This document shows, in pieces, positions 33,291-40,529 of a stretch of 64,000 nt of DNA (positions are counted from its first letter, which is position 1; every line of letters begins with the position of its first letter). The notes under the pieces were generated by a model. It saw nothing but the letters and a program-made list of their open reading frames with translations, had not been told where the DNA came from and searched no databases. A program made the position numbers and the translations under genes. Source of the DNA: UBA1444 sp964521625 (GTDB lineage: Bacteria > Bacillota > Negativicutes > UBA1444); assembly GCA_964521625.1 (NCBI GenBank), contig CAZFSM010000005.1, positions 1 through 64,000 on the forward strand, given 5' to 3'.

Positions 33291-34262
33291 ATGAAAAAGG
33301 TTTTGTTGCTGGTGATTCTACTTATGGTCACGATGATAATGGTCGGATGCGGTGGGGCGAAGGAACCGGCGGCTAAGGCGCCAACGACTCCGGCTGCGGC
33401 TTCGGTTGCCAATGTTGCTTCTGCCTGGGTGATCAATAGTGATCTGATGGATTCAGCAGTTTATCGAATCGATATTGCCACAAACAAGCAGAGTGCAAAG
33501 ATTCCTTTTGAAGGGGCTCCGGGAGGAATTGCTGTCAGTCCGGAGGGCGTTTGGGTCACTGATTTTGCCAATGATAAACTGGTGAGAATTGATCCGGCCA
33601 GTCATAAGATAGCCGCTTCGATTAAAGTTGGCAAAGGGCCGAAACCTGTAGTAATAGGTGCTGGTTCTGTATGGGTGGGGAACAGTAACGACGGCACCGT
33701 CTCTCGGATTGACATAGCGTCAAATAGCGTGACGGCGACGATTCAGGTAATGAACACCGCAGTGAATGGTCTTTGTTTTGCTGACAATGCCGTGTGGGTT
33801 ACGACAGTTGATTTTGGTTTGTCAAAAATTGATCCGGCAACCAATAAAGTTACCGCGCGCGTGAATGTGGAAACCATTCCGCGAGGCGTTGTTGCCGGCA
33901 GTGGAGCGGTATGGATCGCGGCGCCACTCGCCAATCAGGTTATCAAGGTGGACGCATCAGCACTCAAGATTAGTGCGAATATCGCAGCAGGCAACGCAAT
34001 TGGGGTTGCTCTGGTGAAAGACTGGGTAGCGGTGGCAAATTACAAAGAGGGTACTGTTGCCCTGATTAAGACTTCGGATAATAGCGCGGCAGGCGAAGTC
34101 GCGGTGGGGAAAAATCTGCAGTCAATCGTATCCGGCAGGGGAAGTCTCTGGGTGACAAGCTATGACGAGAATTCTCTTTATCGTATCGATCCTGCGGCAA
34201 AAAGCATCATAGCGACGATCCCCGTCAAACGGGCGGGTGCGGTGGCGATTAGCCCTGAATAA
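33291..34262 (+). CDS. Lipoprotein with YVTN/YncE-like beta-propeller repeats
   Basis: 323 residues. Signal peptide with lipobox MVGC (Cys20) and a Pro/Ala/Thr linker, then at least six repeats of about 40 residues with the pattern GxxxVWVT-xx-RIDPAxxKIxAxIxVG (such as SVWVGNSNDGTVSRID), the blade repeat of YVTN-type propellers. Probably extracellular or periplasmic binding. ATG 33291 follows CAGGGAA; an upstream GTG (33270) would spoil the signal peptide. It may be co-transcribed with the zinc-ribbon membrane protein 21 bases downstream. Confidence 0.8.
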   Translation: MKKVLLLVILLMVTMIMVGCGGAKEPAAKAPTTPAAASVANVASAWVINSDLMDSAVYRIDIATNKQSAKIPFEGAPGGIAVSPEGVWVTDFANDKLVRIDPASHKIAASIKVGKGPKPVVIGAGSVWVGNSNDGTVSRIDIASNSVTATIQVMNTAVNGLCFADNAVWVTTVDFGLSKIDPATNKVTARVNVETIPRGVVAGSGAVWIAAPLANQVIKVDASALKISANIAAGNAIGVALVKDWVAVANYKEGTVALIKTSDNSAAGEVAVGKNLQSIVSGRGSLWVTSYDENSLYRIDPAAKSIIATIPVKRAGAVAISPE

Positions 34263-34283
34263 AGCACAAAGGCGGAGATCGTA

Positions 34284-35237
34284 TTGTTTTGTAAAAAATG
34301 CGGGAGTGAGAATCCCAGCACGGCGAAGTTTTGTTGCGTATGCGGGGCTGATTTATCATCCAATCAAGCATTGGGAGTTGTCGCGGGGCCGCCGCCGCTT
34401 CCAGGATCTTTCCCTCCAGTAGCGCGAACTTGGTATATATCGGTCGCCGGACAACAGTCGGGGCCTTACCCTGAACAACAGCTGTTTGACTGGATTTCGC
34501 GGGGGCAAGTGCCTGCTGATGCTCTGGTATGCAGTGAGGGGATGACGGAGTGGGTCAAAGCCGTAGATGCTTTTGGCATGTCTGGCAACCAAGGCGGCAG
34601 ATTCTCTGCTCAGCCGCTTAATACCAGTATCGGTGTCGGCGGTCTTTTTGGCCGGGTACTGCTGCTCATGTTCGGGACGCTATTGGTCATTCCGGCGCCA
34701 TGGGTGATTACGAACTTTTATAAATGGTTTGTTGCGCATCTTCAATTACCGCGTGTGTCGCGAGTGGAGTTTACCGGCAACCCGGGCGACAAGTGGGTTT
34801 GGTGTATCCTGCTGGCGCTGGGCGGCTATATCGGCCTCGTTAAAAATCCTTTGTTTCAGCTTATCCCGTTATTTCTGAACGCATATCTTTCGCTAGTTCT
34901 TTTTCGTTGGGTAATCGAAAATCTAGCGGTTGACGGACGCGCTTTAGCTCTCAAATTTACTGGCAGTTATGGGCGGTTCCTTGGATGGTCTGTTTTGGTT
35001 GTATTATCGATGTTCACGATTGTTGGTTGGGCCTGGGTCTTGGCCGCCAACCTTCGTTGGATATGCGGCAAAGTGGAAGGAACCCACACAAAAGTTGTAT
35101 TTACCGGTACAGGTCTGGAAATATTGTGGCGGTCCATCGCTTTTGTACTTTCCTCAATCGTTATAATCCCCATTCCATGGATGCTGCGCTGGTACGTTCG
35201 TTGGTTTGTGAGACAGTTTTCACTCGCAAGCAGGTAA
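34284..35237 (+). CDS. Zinc-ribbon, GYF_2 and multi-helix membrane protein
   Basis: 317 residues starting with TTG after GGCGGAG. A zinc ribbon (Cys3/Cys6 with Cys17 or 18/Cys20) is followed by a Pro-rich linker, a GYF_2-type domain (about 48-95, WYISVAGQQSGPY then WISRGQVPADALV) and a C-terminal membrane region with four or five helices interrupted by RVEFTGNPGDKWVW and VVFTGTGLEILWR, recalling DUF898-type proteins. Function unknown; the mix suggests a membrane scaffold. Ends 30 bases before the third tRNA-Pro fragment. Confidence 0.7.
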   Translation: MFCKKCGSENPSTAKFCCVCGADLSSNQALGVVAGPPPLPGSFPPVARTWYISVAGQQSGPYPEQQLFDWISRGQVPADALVCSEGMTEWVKAVDAFGMSGNQGGRFSAQPLNTSIGVGGLFGRVLLLMFGTLLVIPAPWVITNFYKWFVAHLQLPRVSRVEFTGNPGDKWVWCILLALGGYIGLVKNPLFQLIPLFLNAYLSLVLFRWVIENLAVDGRALALKFTGSYGRFLGWSVLVVLSMFTIVGWAWVLAANLRWICGKVEGTHTKVVFTGTGLEILWRSIAFVLSSIVIIPIPWMLRWYVRWFVRQFSLASR

Positions 35238-35267
35238 GACAGATAACGCAGGGTCAGGGAAAATCCG

Positions 35268-35343
35268 GAGGCTCGCAAGTTCAAGGCTTGTCGCTCTGAA
35301 CAAGTATTTAAAAGGACTTTGGGATTCGCTCCAAAGTCCTTTT
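35268..35343 (+). repeat. Direct repeat copy 3: decayed tRNA-Pro 3' fragment plus a different terminator
   Basis: 35268-35311 matches the tRNA-Pro 3' half (GAGGC, CGCAAGTTCAAG, CTTGTCGCTC, CAAGTATTTAAA) with one inserted base and three or four substitutions. The terminator attached to it differs from the one in copies 1 and 2 and recurs at 36.62 kb. Confidence 0.75.
35310..35343 (+). terminator. Intrinsic terminator after the zinc-ribbon gene
   Basis: AAAAGGACTTTGG pairs with CCAAAGTCCTTTT around an eight-base loop. Identical in sequence to the hairpin at 36623-36656. Confidence 0.85.
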
Positions 35344-35683
35344 AAATGTTTTGCGCCACCTATTAATATTGGAACTGTACGACTCAGCGTTCCCGCGACC
35401 ATTTCTCCTCCCAATGATAGCGGTTGCTTGAGCAAGCGTGGATTTCTGCTGAATTGTTTATTGCAACGTAAAAAGTATAATACGTTATTCGTATAATAAT
35501 CGCAGAACTGATCATACTCATTGTCAAGATAATAGAGTTTTGTTGGAAAGGGGTTTGGGGGCGATTGTCCGAAATTTTCTGTGAAATAGATAAAAACTGT
35601 GATAAAATTTAATCAAGAAAAAAGCTTCTGTTTCACCATCTAATCGTTCTAGCCAACGCAAAAAGCAAGAAAGGGGTCTGCTT
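35344..35683. other. Intergenic region without a recognised gene
   Basis: 340 bases. Two TATAAT boxes (35476-35481 and 35492-35497) lie in the sequence, but no well-spaced -35 was found for either. Nothing else recognised. Confidence 0.5.
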
Positions 35684-36127
35684 ATGAAACCAAGATTTTT
35701 CAAAGCGTCTTTTTTGGTCCTGTCTTGCCTTTGTCTGGTGTCCTTCGCCTCCCCCGCGAATTCCTGCGGCATTACGCCGGAACAGGCCAAACACGGTGTG
35801 ATGGTCCGGGTTGAAAAAGGGGGACAAGTGTGGAAAGAAACTGCCGAGTTTGTGGTGCCAAACGGCTACCAAGGGTATTTTATCAGCTGTGTGGATTCGA
35901 AATTTGTGCCCAACCCCAATTCATCCGGTGCGATGCAGTTCGGCCTGAATTATGACTATGGCAGGGGAACATATGCCGGGCAGATTTACTATCGCTATGT
36001 TCAGGGCAACAAAGATGGTCCGAAAGATTATAACTCGATTTATATCAAACCCGGAAAATACCGTCTCGAAATCGCTCCCAATGCAGGCCCGATGAGTTGG
36101 GCGGAAATGACTGTTATCTGGCGTTGA
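35684..36127 (+). CDS. Small secreted hypothetical protein
   Basis: 147 residues with a clear signal peptide (basic start, hydrophobic core about 8-20, probable cleavage after SPANS or nearby). The mature part is beta-rich and has two Cys residues (in NSCGI and ISCVDS) that could form a disulfide. No family recognised. GAAAGGGG lies upstream of the ATG. Followed after 35 bases by another small secreted protein. Confidence 0.65.
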   Translation: MKPRFFKASFLVLSCLCLVSFASPANSCGITPEQAKHGVMVRVEKGGQVWKETAEFVVPNGYQGYFISCVDSKFVPNPNSSGAMQFGLNYDYGRGTYAGQIYYRYVQGNKDGPKDYNSIYIKPGKYRLEIAPNAGPMSWAEMTVIWR

Positions 36128-36162
36128 TTGCGGCAGAGCGAAAAAGCAAGGAGGATTTTAAG

Positions 36163-36597
36163 ATGAGAAAACAGAGTTTGTTGGTCATCGCCCTACTGCT
36201 TGTTGTAATGTTGGTTCTCAGTCTGGCGGCCTATGCTGCACCCCAACGATATAGTGTAAGATCAAAAATTGGCGGAACTCAGTATGGCGCCACACAGGAA
36301 ATAGGTCACTTCACGGTGGGCGCCAACGGTTCGGCAAGCGCTTTTCAGGGAGGCGCCAATGTGATTTCCGCCGCTGAAAACCGGGCGATTGGTTATGGAT
36401 TTCATATTGAAAAAATCGGCTCCGGTAACCAAAAAACAGTAACCGTTTTTGAACGCAGTTGGAATGGTAAGGTTGATTCACCTGTCGCCTTCGGAAATTT
36501 GGTACTGGGACCTGGGTATTATGCTCTTCTTGTAGGAGGTCGCCCGGGGTCTTCTGCGGAGATCAGTTTTACCGGAGTTAATGTCACGATAGAATAA
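36163..36597 (+). CDS. Small secreted hypothetical protein
   Basis: 144 residues. ATG 36163 after AAGGAGG is preferred over the longer upstream reading, because the protein then begins with a signal peptide (RKQSLLVIALLLVVMLVLSL, cut near AYAA). The mature part is Gly-rich and beta-rich, with no Cys. No family recognised. Likely co-transcribed with 35684-36127; the pair sits between two copies of the same terminator. Confidence 0.7.
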   Translation: MRKQSLLVIALLLVVMLVLSLAAYAAPQRYSVRSKIGGTQYGATQEIGHFTVGANGSASAFQGGANVISAAENRAIGYGFHIEKIGSGNQKTVTVFERSWNGKVDSPVAFGNLVLGPGYYALLVGGRPGSSAEISFTGVNVTIE

Positions 36598-36618
36598 TGC
36601 AGTGCGTCTTCGCATTCA

Positions 36619-36656
36619 ATTTAAAAGGACTTTGGGATTCGCTCCAAAGTCCTTTT
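36619..36656 (+). repeat. 38-bp perfect repeat of the 35306-35343 terminator
   Basis: Identical over 38 bases to the end of repeat copy 3, but without a tRNA-derived part. It forms a strong hairpin with T runs in both directions and so terminates both the secreted-protein genes and the opposing exporter gene. Confidence 0.9.
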
Positions 36657-36695
36657 TTGCTTACTATAACAAAATGCGAACAGATAATAAAAAAA

Positions 36696-37640
36696 TTATA
36701 GGATTTGCGCCTGTTTTCTGGTGATAATGATCACGGAGCATAGAATGATGCCAGTGGCTGCGATGTCAGACATTGCCAGCGTTTCGCCGCCCAGAGCCCA
36801 ACCAAGAAATAGCGCCACGACAGGGTTGACATAGGCGTAGGTGGAAACAAGCGTCGGGTCTGAGACTTTCAGCAGCCATATATACGAACCAAAACCGATC
36901 AGCGAGCCGAACACGATCAGGTACAGGAGCGAAAGAACCGACGCGGTGGAAAAGCTATCTGCCGAAAGTGCGCTCCACTCGCCGGACAACAGACTGATCA
37001 GCATATAACAGGCGCCGCCGGTGAGATTTTGCATTGCTGCGCAGAGGAAAGGCGATCTGGGTATACCGGCGTTGCGAGATGACAGAGAGCCCCAGGCCCA
37101 GGCCGCGGAGGCCAATGTTACGACACAATAACCAAGCCACTCAAGCGGATTGCCGCCCAGATTGGACACAGTGTTTTTTACCAGCAGCAGGATGCCGCAG
37201 AACCCTAATAAAAGCCCGATCAGCACTACGGAATGGGGCCGTTGCCCTCGCTGAAAGAGCCAGGCTATCAGCGCCATCCACAACGGGACGGTGGCAAAGA
37301 TGATCGCAGCGATGCCGGTAGGCACGAATTGCTCCGACCAGGCCAGACCGCCCTGGGATAAGACGAGCAGCAAAAAACCGATTTTCGCAGCGCGCCACCA
37401 ATGGACTAGGCCCAGCATAGCGGCGCCTTTTCGCCATTCCCACAGAAACACCAGCGCACCGGCCGTGAAAAAACGCAGCCCGCCCATCAGAAATGGCGGA
37501 ATCGTGTGAATGGCGACTTTCATCGCCAGATAAGTGCCGCCCCAAAATAAATAGACCGCCAGCAAGGCGAGAACGATCTGTATGCGTTGGTGTGACTGTG
37601 TTATAGGAGTACCTGCTTCGTTTTTTATGGTTGCCTCCAT
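36696..37640 (-). CDS. EamA-family (DMT) metabolite exporter
   Basis: 314 residues, about ten transmembrane helices in two EamA repeats; the N-terminal WGGTYLAMKVAIHTIPPF segment and the C-terminal DPTLVSTYAYVNPVVALFLG segment are typical of the YedA/RhaT-like branch. Exports a metabolite or amino acid; substrate unknown. ATG 37640 lies 6 bases after the stop of the FxLYD gene, so the two are coupled. The shared hairpin at 36.62 kb lies downstream. Confidence 0.88.
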   Translation of the reverse strand: MEATIKNEAGTPITQSHQRIQIVLALLAVYLFWGGTYLAMKVAIHTIPPFLMGGLRFFTAGALVFLWEWRKGAAMLGLVHWWRAAKIGFLLLVLSQGGLAWSEQFVPTGIAAIIFATVPLWMALIAWLFQRGQRPHSVVLIGLLLGFCGILLLVKNTVSNLGGNPLEWLGYCVVTLASAAWAWGSLSSRNAGIPRSPFLCAAMQNLTGGACYMLISLLSGEWSALSADSFSTASVLSLLYLIVFGSLIGFGSYIWLLKVSDPTLVSTYAYVNPVVALFLGWALGGETLAMSDIAATGIILCSVIIITRKQAQIL

Positions 37641-37646
37641 CCTGTT

Positions 37647-38021
37647 TCAGTAGCCGGTGATGCTGGTGAATTTATAGCTGAACTCACCCTGCTCCAGAAT
37701 AGGCGCCTGAAATTCCCAGCATTCGCCAGGTTTCAGATTGATGGTACTGGAGGAGGTAGTTCCCATCAATTCACCCTTGTTCGCATAGACGCTGATCTGC
37801 ACCTGTACGTGTTCATAGGTTTTATTTGTATTGTTTCTTATTGTGCCGGCAACATATTTGAAAAAATTGATGTTTAGCGGTTGGTGATAAATTAGTTCCA
37901 AATCGGCTTTAGGCGGATGTAGTGCGCCAATTGCTTTTCTCTGAGCGAAATAACGCGAAACGAGGGCTGCGATTCCGCCGCCAATGATCATGAAGAGCAA
38001 GGCGATAAACAAAAATTTCAT
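37647..38021 (-). CDS. FxLYD domain-containing membrane-anchored protein
   Basis: 124 residues. N-terminal transmembrane anchor (about 3-22), then a small beta-sandwich with VAGTIRNNTNKTYEHVQVQISVY, the conserved core of FxLYD domains, placed outside the membrane. Function unknown. GGAGAGGT site before the ATG. First gene of a two-gene unit with the exporter. Confidence 0.7.
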   Translation of the reverse strand: MKFLFIALLFMIIGGGIAALVSRYFAQRKAIGALHPPKADLELIYHQPLNINFFKYVAGTIRNNTNKTYEHVQVQISVYANKGELMGTTSSSTINLKPGECWEFQAPILEQGEFSYKFTSITGY

Positions 38022-38269
38022 TGAAATACCTCTCCAATCGCTGTCGCGCCATGCTGCGCGATCCTCTGAAATTCCTTTATAAAATTCGACAATAGTTCCA
38101 ATATCCCTGTCTGTCTGAAAAAAGAATAGGACGATATACCCAGCTAAAATAAGACCTGCGGACGATGGAACTCCTTCAGTGACTTGCTACAATAAGGTCA
38201 GAAAGCAAGCAAAGAAAAACGATAGAATCCCGGCAAAAACATAAAACAAAAATGAAGGAGGAAAACAAA

Positions 38270-38431
38270 ATGTTCGCAATGATTACTTCAGTACTGCAAA
38301 ATAAAAAAGGCCAGGGAATGGTCGAGTATGGTTTGATCCTGGCTCTGGTTGCAGTCGTAGGGATGGCGGGACTGATTCTTCTCGGACCGCAAGTTCTGGC
38401 GCAGTTCAACACCGTAGCCGGCGCACTGTAA
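38270..38431 (+). CDS. Flp/Fap-type type IVb pilin (orphan)
   Basis: 53-residue protein in a frame too short for most gene finders. It starts MFAMITSVLQNKKGQG, and the hydrophobic segment MVEYGLILALVAVVGMAG follows; the Gly-Gln-Gly/Met-Val-Glu-Tyr pattern is the prepilin processing site and E5-Y of Flp pilins. AAGGAGG ends 8 bases before the ATG and a strong terminator follows, so it is a single-gene transcript. No Tad secretion genes, prepilin peptidase or secretin are in the window; assembly genes must be elsewhere or absent. Confidence 0.85.
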   Translation: MFAMITSVLQNKKGQGMVEYGLILALVAVVGMAGLILLGPQVLAQFNTVAGAL

Positions 38432-38449
38432 ACAAAAGAAAAAAGCAAA

Positions 38450-38503
38450 AAAGAGGCTGTCTCAAGTAGGAACAAAACCCTGCTTTGAGGCAGCCTCTTT
38501 CTA
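38450..38503 (+). terminator. Intrinsic terminator after the Flp pilin gene
   Basis: AAAGAGGCTG (38450-38459) pairs with CAGCCTCTTT (38491-38500); further inner pairing TCTCAA/TTGAG. Probably works for nrfA on the other strand as well. Confidence 0.8.
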
Positions 38504-38546
38504 TATCTTTGCACAGATTGCAAGCCGCTGCTTGATTATTGGGTTA

Positions 38547-39827
38547 CTATTTTAAAGTGTTGTTTGCCTGGTTGGCGGTTTCAATGGCCTGATGGGCCAA
38601 GTCGATCGCCTGACCGAGGATGTTCATGTTGCCGCCGGGATTGTGGGCGCCCATGCCATTTTCCGCCGCCACGATATCCCAGAACCATTGGGCTTTGCGG
38701 ATCAATTCGCGCGACTTGGCCAGCGCCGCAGGATCGGCGGCAGGGTTTTCACCGGCTTTGCCTGTCGCTTCATGGGCGCGGGCTATAGTCAAGCCGGCAA
38801 TATGCATCAGTTGCCAGGTCCGGTCCTGTGTCGTCTTCACCTGCGTCAGCAGCCACTCTTCACTCTGGGTGTGGCAGGTGCGGCAGGAGGTCTTGATGCT
38901 CTTGAGCGGACTGGTCACCCAGTGAGAAGTATATTTACGGCCTTCCTCCCGAGTGAACGGCATATGGCAATCGGCGCAGGAGACGCCGGCTTTGCCGTGC
39001 GTGCCCTGACTCCAGGTTTCAAACTCGGGATGCTGCGCTTTCAGCATCGGGGCCTTGGAGTCAGGATGAACCCAGTCCTGCACGAAACCCAGCGGTTTGG
39101 TCGCATAATAGTCGTACATCGCTTCCGGTGTCAGTCCTTTGTCCCAGGGGAAGACCACCCGGCTGCTGCCCGGTTCGAAATAATATTCGGCATGGCATTG
39201 ACCGCAGACATAGCTGCGCATATCTTCGCGCGGCGCTTTTTTTACATCGATGCCGCGGCGTGACATCGCTTCGATAAAGGCCGGATTGATCACCCGCAGG
39301 TCCATCGTCGCCGGATCGTGGCAATTGCCGCAGACGACCGGATGCTTGGTTTTGGCGGTCAGCTCCATTAAAGGAACTTTGGCATAACCCCAGCCCATAT
39401 CCTTGAAAAAGGTTTCAACATGCGCGGTTTTGCAGGTGATGCAGGCGCCTGGACTGGTTGGCCCGATCCGTTTGGTTTCCAGCAAGTCCTCGACCGCATA
39501 GGGATGGCCGCGATCTTCTGTATAGTCTTTGCTAAAGGGGTTTCCCTTGAAGTTGGTCAAAATCTCCGGCTGCAGGAGCGATTTTTGCACTTTCTCACTG
39601 CCGCCGTAACCGGTAGGCGAGGGGCTCATCAGGCGATTTTTCTGATAGCTGGCGTATTGCAGCGGGTAGGCCTTGCCCCAGACTGCCGGATCATATTCTC
39701 CGGCCGGAATCGGCGCCACCTTTACCGCATCCTGCGGTTTGGCGACAAATGTCCGGATTACGACAAAACCAAACGCCAGCATGAGGACCAAGGTTAATCC
39801 GATAATCAGTTTAAGCCGCTTGTTCAT
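38547..39827 (-). CDS. nrfA: Ammonia-forming cytochrome c nitrite reductase NrfA
   Basis: 426-residue periplasmic-side pentahaem enzyme reducing nitrite to ammonium with six electrons. The N-terminal hydrophobic helix (about 6-24) is a signal or anchor. Haem motifs in order: CITCK (129-133, Lys-ligated catalytic haem), CGNCH, CGQCH, CADCH, CRTCH, the diagnostic NrfA set. ATG overlaps the end of nrfH by 4 bases. Electrons come from the membrane quinol pool through NrfH. Confidence 0.96.
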   Translation of the reverse strand: MNKRLKLIIGLTLVLMLAFGFVVIRTFVAKPQDAVKVAPIPAGEYDPAVWGKAYPLQYASYQKNRLMSPSPTGYGGSEKVQKSLLQPEILTNFKGNPFSKDYTEDRGHPYAVEDLLETKRIGPTSPGACITCKTAHVETFFKDMGWGYAKVPLMELTAKTKHPVVCGNCHDPATMDLRVINPAFIEAMSRRGIDVKKAPREDMRSYVCGQCHAEYYFEPGSSRVVFPWDKGLTPEAMYDYYATKPLGFVQDWVHPDSKAPMLKAQHPEFETWSQGTHGKAGVSCADCHMPFTREEGRKYTSHWVTSPLKSIKTSCRTCHTQSEEWLLTQVKTTQDRTWQLMHIAGLTIARAHEATGKAGENPAADPAALAKSRELIRKAQWFWDIVAAENGMGAHNPGGNMNILGQAIDLAHQAIETANQANNTLK

Positions 39828-40270
39828 TTCTGCAGCACCCCCTTAGGTTCCCCGCGTCCGTGCACCATTTCCCTGTGGCAGGTTGTGCATTGGGCTTCGC
39901 CCCGGTTCATCCGGGTGTCGCCGACCGTTGAGGCATGGCAGCGCAGGCAATTGTTCTGCAAGATTTGATGCGCTTCCGAAGAGAGTGGCGTTACCACCTG
40001 ATAATCGCGGCTGAATTCATCCCGCACGTCCCGCAGGCCGGCTTTGGCTTTGTAGATAAAGCTTTCGGCAAAGTTGCCGTTGGGCAGGTGGCATTCAATA
40101 CAGGCGAATTGTTTGTGGGTGCTTGACTGCCAGGTGCGGTGCACACGTTCCATGCTGTGGCAGGCGCCGCAAAAACTGGGCGTGCCGGCCCATTGATACC
40201 CGGTGCTCATCACCAGCAGCACCAAGACCCCGCTGACTATGCCCAGCAAAAATAATTTCCAGCAGTTCAT
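39824..40270 (-). CDS. nrfH: Cytochrome c nitrite reductase small subunit NrfH
   Basis: 148-residue NapC/NirT-family membrane tetrahaem cytochrome: one N-terminal helix (about 6-24) and four CxxCH motifs at about 34-38, 57-61, 108-112 and 128-132. Takes electrons from menaquinol and hands them to NrfA. First gene of a two-gene operon running away from hcp; an AGGTGATG-type site precedes its ATG. Confidence 0.95.
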   Translation of the reverse strand: MNCWKLFLLGIVSGVLVLLVMSTGYQWAGTPSFCGACHSMERVHRTWQSSTHKQFACIECHLPNGNFAESFIYKAKAGLRDVRDEFSRDYQVVTPLSSEAHQILQNNCLRCHASTVGDTRMNRGEAQCTTCHREMVHGRGEPKGVLQK

Positions 40271-40380
40271 CCCACATCACCTCCGGTTTTGCGGTGAAAC
40301 TCAGCCTAAATCGCTTATTTAATCATTCCCTTCTACATGCGTCAACAGATTCCTGCTAACAGGAAGTATTTAATTTAAAA

Positions 40381-40407
40381 TTCTGATAAAAATATAAAAT
40401 ATCAGAA
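40381..40407. promoter_or_regulatory. Inverted repeat between nrfH and hcp, candidate operator
   Basis: TTCTGATA (40381-40388) and TATCAGAA (40400-40407) are perfect inverted copies around an 11-base AT-only spacer. It lies 110 bases from nrfH and 122 from hcp. Both genes answer nitrosative stress, so a shared nitrite/NO-responsive regulator is possible. The motif does not clearly match a known NsrR or HcpR site. Confidence 0.45.
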
Positions 40408-40529
40408 ATGTTTGCGAAAAACCGACAAATTGCGTTGCCTGAGTGGAGAAATCCATGGTACAGTATATCTGTCAGGGAATCGAAATTCATCAATTGAAGG
40501 AAACGCTGATAGAAGAGGAGGCAAAGCAA

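Noticed and set aside
38161..38200. TGGAAC ... TTGCT before the Flp pilin as a sigma-54 promoter
   Set aside because: The spacing between the two elements is far too long for -24/-12; only a TACAAT box at 38188-38193 remains as a weak sigma-70 candidate.
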